A program made the translations under genes and the position numbers. From Oscillospiraceae bacterium (GTDB taxonomy: Bacteria > Bacillota > Clostridia > Oscillospirales > Oscillospiraceae), in assembly GCA_016296565.1 (NCBI GenBank), contig JAEDJB010000010.1, positions 1 to 25,719 on the forward strand: 25,719 nt of DNA. The letters are read 5' to 3'. Position 1 is the first letter of the stretch, and each line of letters opens with the position of its first letter. Below, piece by piece: positions 15,092 through 22,580 of the stretch. The notes under the pieces are model-generated. The model made no database searches and had not been told where the DNA came from. It saw nothing but the letters and a program-made list of their open reading frames with translations.

Positions 15092-15685
15092 TCAGCAGTC
15101 CTGAATGTTCCCCTTCTCCACGTTCCGCTGAATCAGCCCCTCCATATAGGCCCACAGGGACTCAGACCCGGTGCCGGTTCTGGCGTTGCGCCTGTACACC
15201 TGGGACTTTTTCACCTGGTGCGCCCGCCAGTCCCCGCCGTTGTTGGAGTCGTTGAGCATGAGGGGCTGTAAGTTATCCAGCACATGGGCAAACCGGGCCT
15301 CGGGGGTTTCGTAGTCCTCAAACTCCCGGAACAGGGCCAGCAGCTCCTCCCCCTGGTCCTCCGGCAGCAGGCCGAAGATCCGCTGGGCGGCCTTGGCCTC
15401 CCGCTCCTGCTGGGTGGCCAGGGCGGCGGTGTCGTAGGCGTAGGTGTCCCCGGCGTCAATCTCCACAATGTCGTGGATGAGGGCCATCATCATGGTCTTG
15501 GCCAGGTCGATCTTCTCGTTGGCGTACTCCCGCAGCAGATAGATCATAATGGCCATGTGCCAGGCGTGCTCCGCGTCGTTCTCCCGGCGGCCGCCGCCGC
15601 TGAGATGGGTCTGGCGGAGGATGTTTTTCTCCTTGTCAATCTCCAGGAGGAACCTCATCTGGTCCTCCAGGCGTTTTTCTGCCAT
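15092..15685 (-). CDS. HD-domain hydrolase, YfbR/5'-nucleotidase-like
   Basis: This is a 197-residue protein of the HD metal-dependent phosphohydrolase superfamily. The metal ligands are His40 in NDAEHAWHM, His71-Asp72 in ALIHDIVEIDAGDTYAYD, and Asp137 in HVLDNLQPL. The arrangement and length match YfbR-like enzymes, which dephosphorylate deoxynucleoside monophosphates; that substrate is an inference here. The ATG follows GGGAGGG by 8 nt. It sits 67 bp behind gltX on the same strand, with a hairpin between them that may only partly stop transcription. Confidence 0.85.
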   Translation of the reverse strand: MAEKRLEDQMRFLLEIDKEKNILRQTHLSGGGRRENDAEHAWHMAIMIYLLREYANEKIDLAKTMMMALIHDIVEIDAGDTYAYDTAALATQQEREAKAAQRIFGLLPEDQGEELLALFREFEDYETPEARFAHVLDNLQPLMLNDSNNGGDWRAHQVKKSQVYRRNARTGTGSESLWAYMEGLIQRNVEKGNIQDC

Positions 15686-15711
15686 CAGGCATCCCTCCCA
15701 TTGGAAATAAG

Positions 15712-15740
15712 AAGCCCCCCTGAGGAAAGGGGGGCTTTTT
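15712..15740. terminator. Hairpin between gltX and the HD-domain gene
   Basis: AAGCCCCCC and GGGGGGCTT form a 9-bp stem around an 8-nt loop. The plus strand ends in TTTTT. On the minus strand, the direction in which gltX is read, the tail is CTTCTTATTT, so termination there is probably incomplete. Confidence 0.7.
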
Positions 15741-15752
15741 GGGGTTTTGGAC

Positions 15753-17237
15753 TCAGGGGGTCAGCTGCTCCACGCCCAGGCGGAGGCGGCGCAGGGTCTC
15801 CTCCTTGCCCAGGATCTGGCAGATCTCCACCGCGCCGCCGGGGGTGGTGGGCTTGCCGGAGGCTGCCACCCGGACGGGCCACATGATCCGGCCGTTTTTC
15901 AGCGCCTTCTCGGCGGCCAGGTTGATGAGGGCGTCGTGGACGGAGTCGAAGGTCCACTCGGTCATGGCCTCAAAGACGGGGATCACCATCTGGAGGGCCT
16001 CCAGGGAGTTCTCCGGGTTGGTTTTCATCTTCTTGTGGCTGTACAGGTCGTTGGAGTATTCCGGCAGCTGGTCGAAGAAGTCCACCATCTCGGGAATCTC
16101 CGTGAGGGTGTTCAGCCGGGTCTGGACCAGGGGGGCCACCAGGGTCAGGTCAATGTCCGGGTTGCGGATGGCCTGCTTCAGGTAGGGCTCCGCCGCCGCC
16201 AGGAATGCCTCGGGGGAGAGGTTCTTGATGTAGGCGCTGTTGAAATACTTCAGCTTTTCCAGGTCGAAGATGGCGGGGGACTTGGAAATGCCGGTGATGT
16301 CAAAGGCCTGGACCAGCTCCTCCAGGGTGAAGAACTCCTGCTCCGCCAGCTCCCCCCGGGGGGACCAGCCCAGCAGGGCCACATAGTTGAGGATGGCGCC
16401 GGTGAGGAAGCCCTGGGCCTTCAGATCCTCGTAGGAGGGGTCCCCGTGGCGCTTGGACATTTTGTGCTGGGCGTCCCGCATCACGGGAGAGCAGTGGATG
16501 TAGGTGGGGATGGGCCAGCCGAAGGCCTCGTAGAGCAGGTTGTATTTGGGGGCGGAGGACAGGTACTCGCTGCCCCGGACCACGTGGGTGATGCCCATGA
16601 GGTGGTCGTCCACCACGTTTGCGAAGTTGTAGGTGGGCAGGCCGTCCCGCTTCATGAGGACCTGGTCGTCCAGGGTGTTGTTCTCCACGGTGATGTCCCC
16701 GAAGGAGGCGTCGTGGAAGGTGGTGGAGCCCTCGGCGGGGATCTTCTGGCGGATCACATAGGGCTTCCCGGCGGCCAGGTTGGCGGCCACCTCCTCAGGG
16801 GAGAGGTTCCGGCAGGGGTCGGCGGCCCGGTTAAACTCCCCGGAGTCCTCCTCGGACTCGGCCTTTTCGCAGAAGCAGTAGTAGGCGTGGCCTTTTTCCA
16901 CCAGCAGCTGGGCATACTTGCCATAAAGGTCCCGGCGCTGGGTCTGGATGTAGGGACCCACCGGGCCGCCCACGTCGGGGCCCTCGTCGTGGGTCAGGCC
17001 GCACTCGGCCATGGTGCGGTAGATGAGCTCCGTGGCCCCCTCCACCTGGCGGGTCTGGTCGGTGTCCTCCAGCCGGAAGATGAAGGAGCCGCCAGCCTTG
17101 CGGGCGATGAGCCAGGTGTACAGCGCGGTGCGCAGGTTGCCCACATGCATGTATCCCGTGGGCGACGGGGCAAAACGGGTGCGGACGGTCCCGGTGGGAA
17201 TCCGCGCCTCCATTTCGTCAAACCAGGTCATATCCAT
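15753..17237 (-). CDS. gltX: Glutamyl-tRNA synthetase
   Basis: This is a class I aminoacyl-tRNA synthetase that charges tRNA(Glu), and possibly tRNA(Gln) for later amidation if GatCAB is present elsewhere. It has 494 residues. The HIGH signature is RFAPSPTGYMHVGN (residues 21-34) and the KMSKS signature is KMSKRHG (about residue 257). The anticodon-binding domain at the C terminus is complete. I chose ATG 17237, which follows GGGAGGG by 8 nt. An in-frame upstream ATG at 17306 would add 23 residues and overlap the -35 box. The promoter at 17278-17306 gives a short leader with no T-box. The HD-domain gene lies downstream. Confidence 0.97.
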   Translation of the reverse strand: MDMTWFDEMEARIPTGTVRTRFAPSPTGYMHVGNLRTALYTWLIARKAGGSFIFRLEDTDQTRQVEGATELIYRTMAECGLTHDEGPDVGGPVGPYIQTQRRDLYGKYAQLLVEKGHAYYCFCEKAESEEDSGEFNRAADPCRNLSPEEVAANLAAGKPYVIRQKIPAEGSTTFHDASFGDITVENNTLDDQVLMKRDGLPTYNFANVVDDHLMGITHVVRGSEYLSSAPKYNLLYEAFGWPIPTYIHCSPVMRDAQHKMSKRHGDPSYEDLKAQGFLTGAILNYVALLGWSPRGELAEQEFFTLEELVQAFDITGISKSPAIFDLEKLKYFNSAYIKNLSPEAFLAAAEPYLKQAIRNPDIDLTLVAPLVQTRLNTLTEIPEMVDFFDQLPEYSNDLYSHKKMKTNPENSLEALQMVIPVFEAMTEWTFDSVHDALINLAAEKALKNGRIMWPVRVAASGKPTTPGGAVEICQILGKEETLRRLRLGVEQLTP

Positions 17238-17277
17238 AGGAAATGCCCTCCCATTCAAGTCATATTTCTGACTCAAC

Positions 17278-17306
17278 ATTCTAAAATTCACCGGAGGAAT
17301 TGTCAA
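17278..17306 (-). promoter_or_regulatory. gltX promoter
   Basis: On the minus strand TTGACA (17301-17306) and TAGAAT (17278-17283) are spaced by 17 bp. The leader is only about 35 nt. Confidence 0.88.
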
Positions 17307-17324
17307 GGTTTATTGCAGGGATTG

Positions 17325-17353
17325 TTGCGCGAAAGATTTTGTTGTGGTAAGAT
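17325..17353 (+). promoter_or_regulatory. trpS promoter
   Basis: TTGCGC (17325-17330) and TAAGAT (17348-17353) are spaced by 17 bp. The leader is about 30 nt, which leaves no room for a T-box. It is back-to-back with the gltX promoter, with 18 bp between the -35 boxes. Confidence 0.72.
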
Positions 17354-17389
17354 AAAGAAGTATGAATTTACCCAACGAGGTGACCAACC

Positions 17390-18388
17390 ATGGAAAAAGA
17401 TAAAAAAGTGATTTTCAGCGCCACCCAGCCCAGCGGCAAGATTACCCTGGGCAACTACCTGGGTGCGCTGCGCAATTGGGTGGACCTGCAGGCGGACTAC
17501 AACGCCCTGTACTGCGTGGCCGACGAGCACGCCATCACCGTCCGCCAGAACCCCGCCGACCTGCGCCGCCAGAGCCTGGAGCTCTACGCCCAGTTCATCG
17601 CCTGCGGCCTGGACCCGGAGAAGAGCATCATTTTCATCCAGTCCCAGGTGCCCCAGCACGCGGAGCTGGCCTGGGTGCTCAACTGCTACACCATGTACGG
17701 CGAGCTCAGCCGCATGACCCAGTTTAAGGACAAGTCCGCCTCCCACGCCGACAACGTGAACGCGGGCCTGTTCACCTACCCCAGCCTGATGGCGGCGGAC
17801 ATCCTCCTGTACCAGGCCGACCTGGTGCCGGTGGGGGAGGACCAGCGCCAGCACGTGGAGCTGACCCGGAACATCGCCCAGCGGTTCAACGGCATCTACG
17901 GGGACGTGTTCACCATGCCCGAGGCCTACATCCCCAAGGTAGCCGCCCGGGTCATGTCCCTCAGCGAGCCGGACAAGAAGATGAGCAAGTCCAGCCCCAA
18001 CGAAAACTCCTATATCCTGGTGATGGACCCCCCCGAGGTGATCATCCGCAAGTTCAAGCGGGCCGTCACCGACAGCGAGGGAGGCATCTACCGCTCTCCC
18101 GACAAGCCCGGCGTGTCCAACCTCATTGAAATCTACGCCGCCGTCACCGGCAAGACCCCCGAGGCCGTGGAGCAGGAGTTCTCCGGCCAGGGCTACGGCG
18201 CCTTCAAGCCCGCCGTGGGCGACGCGGTGGTGGAGGCCCTGCGTCCCATCCGGGAGGAGACCCAGCGGCTCCTGGCGGACAAGGGCTACCTGGAGAGCCT
18301 CTACCGCCAGGGCGCGGAGAAGGCCGCGGCCATCGCCAACAAGACCCTGCGGAAGGTCCACAAGAAGGTGGGCTTTGTTCCCCGCTGA
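17390..18388 (+). CDS. trpS: Tryptophanyl-tRNA synthetase
   Basis: This class I synthetase charges tRNA(Trp). It has 332 residues, the usual bacterial length. The HIGH-like motif is PSGKITLGNYLG (residues 14-25). YQADLVPVGEDQRQHVEL is the tryptophan-binding region, and KMSKSS starts at residue 197. The ATG follows GAGGTGACC. No terminator is seen in the 41 bp before the tagO-like gene, so trpS may lead a transcript that includes the envelope sugar genes. Confidence 0.97.
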   Translation: MEKDKKVIFSATQPSGKITLGNYLGALRNWVDLQADYNALYCVADEHAITVRQNPADLRRQSLELYAQFIACGLDPEKSIIFIQSQVPQHAELAWVLNCYTMYGELSRMTQFKDKSASHADNVNAGLFTYPSLMAADILLYQADLVPVGEDQRQHVELTRNIAQRFNGIYGDVFTMPEAYIPKVAARVMSLSEPDKKMSKSSPNENSYILVMDPPEVIIRKFKRAVTDSEGGIYRSPDKPGVSNLIEIYAAVTGKTPEAVEQEFSGQGYGAFKPAVGDAVVEALRPIREETQRLLADKGYLESLYRQGAEKAAAIANKTLRKVHKKVGFVPR

Positions 18389-18429
18389 GGACCTGGCGGG
18401 AACCCATTCCAAAGGAGCGTACAAATACT

Positions 18430-19596
18430 ATGACAATGGAACTGCCGGCGATTGCGCGGATTGCGGCGGCCCTGGTGGCCGCCATCCTCATCGCGTTTAT
18501 CGCCACACCTGTGGTGAAGTCCCTGGCGGAGAAGGTGGGCGCGGTGGACGTGCCCAAGGACAACCGCCGGATGCACAACCACCCCATCCCCCGGATGGGC
18601 GGGCTGGCCATCTTTTTGGGATTTCTCCTGAGCACCCTGATCTTCGTGCCCCTGTCCACTGCCATGCAGGGGATGCTGCTGGGCAGCGTGATCATTGTGA
18701 TCCTGGGTATTTTCGACGATATCTACGCCCTGCCCGCTTTGCCCAAGCTGGTGGTGCAGATCGCGGCGGCCCTGGTGGCGGTGCTCCACGGCAACGTGAT
18801 TCAGGTGATCTCCAACCCCAATATTTTCAGCGACAACCCCTACTGGGTCCTGGGGGCCTGGTCCATCCCCGTGTCGGTGATCTGGATTGTGGCCATCACC
18901 AACGCGGTGAACCTCATCGACGGGCTGGACGGCCTGGCGGTGGGGGTGGCCACCATCAGCTCCCTCACCATGCTGGTGATCGCCATGCTGGTGAGCGACG
19001 GCCTGGTGGCCCTCATGATGGCCGCCCTGGCGGGCAGCTGCATCGGCTTTCTGCCCTACAACCACAACCCGGCCAAAATCTTCATGGGGGACACCGGCTC
19101 CACCTTCCTGGGCTTTGTGCTGGCCACGGTGTCCATCCAGGGCTTGTTTAAGTTTTACACCATCATCTCCTTCGCGGTGCCCTTCCTGATGCTGGGTCTG
19201 CCCCTGTTCGACACCTGCTTTGCCATCCTGCGGCGGCTGTCCAAGGGCCAGAACCCCATGGCGCCCGACCGCAGCCATGTGCACCACCGGCTCATCGACA
19301 TGGGCTTCAACCAGAAGCAGGCGGTGGCCATCCTGTATGTGATCAGCGCCATCCTGGGCCTGTCCGCCGTGGTCCTCACCACCAGCGGCGCCCTGAAGGC
19401 CATGGTGCTGCTGTGTGCCCTGTGCCTGGCGGGCCTCATCGCTGCCCGGATCTCTCTGAGCCACGGAGGCGAGAAAACAGAACTTGAGGAGGAAACGACC
19501 CATGGCACTGAAAGTGATGACAATCTTCGGGACCCGTCCGGAGGCAGTGAAGATGGCGCCCCTGGTGAAGGAACTGGAGAGCCGGGCGGAAATTGA
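18430..19596 (+). CDS. tagO: Undecaprenyl-phosphate glycosyl-1-phosphate transferase (TagO/WecA type)
   Basis: This is a polytopic membrane enzyme of the MraY/WecA family. It transfers a HexNAc-1-phosphate, probably GlcNAc-1-P, to undecaprenyl phosphate and so starts teichoic acid or other wall polymers. It has 388 residues and roughly ten or eleven hydrophobic helices. Family motifs are PRMGGLAIF (54-62), FDD (95-97), NLIDGLDGLA (about 160), FMGDTGSTFLG (about 218-228) and the HVHHR loop (about 283), which faces the cytoplasm. The start is ATG 18430, behind AAAGGAG. After the last helix the protein runs on in an acidic, glycine-rich tail (EEETTHGTESDD and onward), and its last 31 or so codons overlap the wecB start in another frame. 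That tail is unlikely to be functional. Confidence 0.93.
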   Translation: MTMELPAIARIAAALVAAILIAFIATPVVKSLAEKVGAVDVPKDNRRMHNHPIPRMGGLAIFLGFLLSTLIFVPLSTAMQGMLLGSVIIVILGIFDDIYALPALPKLVVQIAAALVAVLHGNVIQVISNPNIFSDNPYWVLGAWSIPVSVIWIVAITNAVNLIDGLDGLAVGVATISSLTMLVIAMLVSDGLVALMMAALAGSCIGFLPYNHNPAKIFMGDTGSTFLGFVLATVSIQGLFKFYTIISFAVPFLMLGLPLFDTCFAILRRLSKGQNPMAPDRSHVHHRLIDMGFNQKQAVAILYVISAILGLSAVVLTTSGALKAMVLLCALCLAGLIAARISLSHGGEKTELEEETTHGTESDDNLRDPSGGSEDGAPGEGTGEPGGN

Positions 19597-20647
19597 GAGC
19601 ATCTGCTGCATCACCGCCCAGCACCGGGAGATGCTGGACGACGTGCTGCGCCTCTTCCGCATCACCCCGGACTATGACCTGGACATTATGCAGGCCCAGC
19701 AGAGCCTGTACACCATCACCAGCAAGTGCCTGCTGGGGCTGGAGCAGGTCTTTTCCCGGGAAAAGCCCGACCTGGTCCTGGTCCACGGGGACACCTCCAC
19801 CACCTTCTCCGGGGCCCTGGCGGCCTTTTACCAAAAGATCGCCGTGGGCCATGTGGAGGCCGGCCTGCGCACCTGGGACCGGTACTCCCCCTTCCCGGAG
19901 GAGATGAACCGGACCCTCGTAGGCGACCTGGCGGAGCTGCACTTTGCCCCCACGAAAGCCAACCGGGACAACCTGCTGGCCGAGGGCATCAAGGACGGCA
20001 TTTTCATCACCGGCAACACGGTGATTGACGCGTTAAAGACCACGGTGCAGCCGGACTACCGGTTCCGCACCCAGCTGTTAAACGAACTGGACTATACCGG
20101 CCGGCAGATCATTCTGGTCACCTGCCACCGGCGGGAGAACTACGGCCAGCCCATGACCAACATCATGAAGGCTCTGCGCCGGCTGGCGGAGGACTTCCCC
20201 CAGGCGGAGCTGGTGTATCCCGTCCACCTGTCCCCGGTGGTGCGGCAGGCCGCCCAGACCTACCTGGCCGGTCACCCCCGCATCCACCTGATCGACCCCC
20301 TGACCCCCGACGAGATGCACAATCTCATGGCCCGGTCCGCCTTTGTGATGACCGACTCCGGGGGGCTCCAGGAGGAGGCCCCCGCCCTGGGCCGGCCGGT
20401 GCTGGTGCTGCGGCGGGAGACCGAGCGGCCCGAGGCCGTGGCCGCCGGCACGGTGCTGCTGGCGGGCACCGAGGAGGAGAATGTCTACGCCCAGGGGGCG
20501 CGGCTTCTCACCGACCGGGCCGCCTATGACCAGATGGCCCACGCGGTGAACCCCTACGGGGACGGCCAGGCCTGCCGCCGGATCGCAGACGCCATCCTGT
20601 GGAAGAAGGGCCTGCGGGCGGAGCCCCCGGAGGAGTTTTCCGTCTGA
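19502..20647 (+). CDS. wecB: UDP-N-acetylglucosamine 2-epimerase (non-hydrolysing)
   Basis: It interconverts UDP-GlcNAc and UDP-ManNAc, the donor for wall teichoic acid linkage units and related polymers. It has 381 residues. FGTRPEAVKMAPLV at the N terminus, HGDTSTTFSGALAAF, GHVEAGLRT, and TDSGGLQEEAPALG with RPE (in TERPEAV) near the C terminus are the family's active-site segments. I chose ATG 19502, behind GAGGAGG. An upstream in-frame ATG at 19484 precedes that ribosome site. The start lies 95 bp inside the tagO-like gene, so the two are tightly coupled. With TagO it would commit the cell to ManNAc-containing envelope polymer synthesis, but no ManNAc transferase (TagA) is in the window. 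Confidence 0.95.
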   Translation: MALKVMTIFGTRPEAVKMAPLVKELESRAEIESICCITAQHREMLDDVLRLFRITPDYDLDIMQAQQSLYTITSKCLLGLEQVFSREKPDLVLVHGDTSTTFSGALAAFYQKIAVGHVEAGLRTWDRYSPFPEEMNRTLVGDLAELHFAPTKANRDNLLAEGIKDGIFITGNTVIDALKTTVQPDYRFRTQLLNELDYTGRQIILVTCHRRENYGQPMTNIMKALRRLAEDFPQAELVYPVHLSPVVRQAAQTYLAGHPRIHLIDPLTPDEMHNLMARSAFVMTDSGGLQEEAPALGRPVLVLRRETERPEAVAAGTVLLAGTEEENVYAQGARLLTDRAAYDQMAHAVNPYGDGQACRRIADAILWKKGLRAEPPEEFSV

Positions 20648-20681
20648 GCAGCAAGCGGCATGGCCGAGAGGGGAGGAGCCC

Positions 20682-21452
20682 ATGGAGCAGAAAAACCGCA
20701 CCATTCTGGTGATTGCCATCGCCATCACGGTCTTTGCCGCCGTGTTTGTGAGCTTTGGCGTTCCCTCCCTCACCGGGCGGGTCCCTGAGGTGGTCCTGCC
20801 GGACGTGAGCCAGGAGGCCGCCGGGGAGAACCAGGACTACCTGCCTGTGGAGGTCACCCCGGAAACCGTCCAGGCGGTGATCGCCACCCTGTCCCGGCCG
20901 GAGAGCTACCAGCGGGAGCTGAACGTGTCCCTGTTCTGGTCCGGGGGCAGTTCCACGGACCAGGTCAAGATCTGGGCCGACGGGGGCTATGTAAAAACCG
21001 ACATCACCACAGGGGGCGCCGTCCAGCACCGGCTGGTGGGGGACGGGAAGCTGTACCTGTGGTACGGCGGGGACCGGACCTGGAAGGAGCTGACCGCCGG
21101 AGAGACCACCGGAGACCTGGCCCAGCGCATCCCCACCTACGAGGACGTGCTGGCCCTGGACCCGGCGCAGATCACCAACGCGGGCTATGAGCGCCGGGAG
21201 GACAAGGACTGCATCTACGTGGAGGTCCAAAACCCGGACCTGGACACCCTGGACCGGTACTGGATCGAAACCGCCACCGGCCTTCTCTGGGGGGCGGAAA
21301 CCCTGGAGGGGGACCAGAAGGTCTACGAAATGACCGAGACCTCCTGCACCATCCCCCTGGGGGAGGAGGTTTCCTTCTCCCTGCCGGACGGGACGGTGCT
21401 CCACAGAAGCTCAGCCCTCCCCGTCCAGGAGAAAAACGGCGGCCAGGGCTAA
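20682..21452 (+). CDS. Membrane-anchored extracellular protein of unknown function
   Basis: This is a 256-residue protein with one N-terminal hydrophobic segment (about residues 6-27, after MEQKNR) and no lipobox cysteine, so a signal anchor is likely. The outer part is rich in beta-prone, charged segments (QVKIWADGGYVKTDI, KLYLWYGGDRTWKEL, YWIETATGLLWGAETLEGD). The pattern recalls LolA/LppX-like antiparallel sheets in which a residual ligand state is measured, but I cannot confirm a family. The ATG follows GAGGGGAGGAG. It starts 34 bp after wecB, so it is probably co-transcribed with the envelope genes. Its last 42 bp overlap, tail to tail, the end of a small minus-strand ORF. Confidence 0.75.
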   Translation: MEQKNRTILVIAIAITVFAAVFVSFGVPSLTGRVPEVVLPDVSQEAAGENQDYLPVEVTPETVQAVIATLSRPESYQRELNVSLFWSGGSSTDQVKIWADGGYVKTDITTGGAVQHRLVGDGKLYLWYGGDRTWKELTAGETTGDLAQRIPTYEDVLALDPAQITNAGYERREDKDCIYVEVQNPDLDTLDRYWIETATGLLWGAETLEGDQKVYEMTETSCTIPLGEEVSFSLPDGTVLHRSSALPVQEKNGGQG

Positions 21453-21689
21453 CAGCAGCACCCAGTCGCTGCCGTCCCCTTCTTTCAAAAGAAGAAAGAG
21501 GATCAGCAGCAGAAGCAGGTCGCCGGAGTCCAGCTTGTTCAGGTTCAGCTTGCCCAGCAGGCCGGACAGGCCGCCGGACACCGAAGAAAAAATCGAAGAA
21601 GTCACCGAATCCGATCCCGGGGGAGTCTCCTCCGGGATCTTTTCATAGGGGCCGCAGCCCGGGAGATAGGTGTTATAAATGGAGCTCAC
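21411..21689 (-). CDS. Small hydrophobic protein of unknown function
   Basis: This is a 92-residue ORF with a GTG start. It has a Ser/Gly-rich middle (SSIFSSVSGGLSGLLGKLNLNKLDSG), then two hydrophobic stretches: DLLLLLILFLLLKEGDGSDW (about residues 57-76) and VLLLALAAVFLLDGEG at the end. I recall similar short leucine-rich, acidic-capped proteins in clostridia with no assigned role. Its start lies 17 bp inside the preceding ORF and its AGAGG is immediately next to the GTG, so translation probably depends on coupling. Its end overlaps the plus-strand gene at 20682-21452 by 42 bp. Confidence 0.65.
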   Translation of the reverse strand: MSSIYNTYLPGCGPYEKIPEETPPGSDSVTSSIFSSVSGGLSGLLGKLNLNKLDSGDLLLLLILFLLLKEGDGSDWVLLLALAAVFLLDGEG

Positions 21690-22083
21690 CCTCTTTCCAC
21701 AGGCGATAGGCCTGGCGGGCCGCCTGGGACAGACCCGCCAGGCGCATGGCCCGGTCCAGCTTTCTCTGCCGGTCCGCCCGGAGGAAAGGCCGCAGAGCGG
21801 TGAGCAGGGCGGTGGCCTCCCCGCTCAGCTGGCTGCCGGACTGGAGAACCTCCAGGAGCTTTCCCAGTTTCAGCAGCTGGCTGGGGTCGGAGAGCAGAGG
21901 GCCCAGGGCGGAAAAGGCGTCCTGACCCGGGGGAGGGGAATCCTGGCCGGGTTCCGGCTCCGGCTCTGCCGCCGGGTCCGGCTCGCTGCCGCCCAGGCCC
22001 AGCTTTCCCGCCAGGTCCATGATCTGCCCCATGGCGTTGGGGTCTGAGAGCAGGCTGTTCAGGGTTTCTTCCAGGTCAGCCAC
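21673..22083 (-). CDS. Small soluble protein of unknown function
   Basis: This is a 136-residue protein starting at GTG behind AAGGAGGGG (7 nt). It has an N-terminal helix pair (LEETLNSLLSDPNAMGQIMDLAGKLG), a proline- and acid-rich linker (about residues 33-55), a second helical block with LLSDPSQLLKLGKLL, and a basic C-terminal helix (RADRQRKLDRAMRLAG). There are no membrane segments. LLSDP occurs twice. It belongs to a three-gene set on the minus strand, between the 90-residue protein and the hydrophobic one. Confidence 0.7.
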   Translation of the reverse strand: MADLEETLNSLLSDPNAMGQIMDLAGKLGLGGSEPDPAAEPEPEPGQDSPPPGQDAFSALGPLLSDPSQLLKLGKLLEVLQSGSQLSGEATALLTALRPFLRADRQRKLDRAMRLAGLSQAARQAYRLWKEGELHL

Positions 22084-22114
22084 GGGTCATCCCCTCCTTT
22101 CCGCCGGGCGGCCG

Positions 22115-22387
22115 TTATTTCTTTGTGAGCCTTTGGTTCAGCTGCTCCATGGCCCTGGCGGCCTCCGGGTTGCCGGAGAGCTCCCGGACCAGATTGCTCA
22201 GGGCGGCGCTGTCCCCCTGGAGGGCGGACTGGGCGGCGGCCTGGAGCTTGCCGCTGTCCTTTTTCTGAAGCTGCTGGAGCAGCTTTTTGGTGTCCGGGCT
22301 GCTGAGCACCTTTTTGATGGCCTCCTGATTTTCCAGCAGCTGCTTTGCCTGGGGGGAGGACCGCAGCTGGTCATACTGATTCCCCAT
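22115..22387 (-). CDS. Small helical protein of unknown function
   Basis: This is a 90-residue, charged, helical protein with no membrane segment. The ATG at 22387 follows AGAGGAGG by about 10 nt; an in-frame start 12 codons upstream lies before that site. It contains LRSSPQAKQLLENQ and VLSSPDTKKLLQQL, which echo the LLSDP motifs of the next gene 31 bp downstream, so the two may share a fold or a partner. It is first in a likely three-gene transcript. I found no clear sigma-A promoter upstream, only a TATATT-like hexamer without a -35, so an alternative sigma factor such as a sporulation one is possible. Confidence 0.7.
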   Translation of the reverse strand: MGNQYDQLRSSPQAKQLLENQEAIKKVLSSPDTKKLLQQLQKKDSGKLQAAAQSALQGDSAALSNLVRELSGNPEAARAMEQLNQRLTKK

Positions 22388-22480
22388 GGTTCCCTGCCTC
22401 CTCTCTGTTTGATCCTGCTCCAATATATGAGGGGCGGGCCGGGTCTGTGCCTGCCGGGGGAGAAAAAACGAAACTGGGTC

Positions 22481-22509
22481 TGGTCAAAGGGCATGGGGTA
22501 TGCTATGAT
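22481..22509 (+). promoter_or_regulatory. Putative coaX promoter
   Basis: TGGTCA (22481-22486) and TATGAT (22504-22509) are 17 bp apart. The leader of about 65 nt includes GAGCGCC / GGGTTGAGCGCCC repeats but no recognised regulator. Confidence 0.6.
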
Positions 22510-22580
22510 TTGTCCATACTAGAAAGAGCGCCAAAACCGTCGGGACGGGTTGAGCGCCCAGACAAAGGGGGACGAAGGTC

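Noticed and set aside
17238..17389. T-box leaders for gltX or trpS
   Set aside because: Both promoters give leaders of about 30-35 nt, and no T-box sequence or specifier stem is visible.
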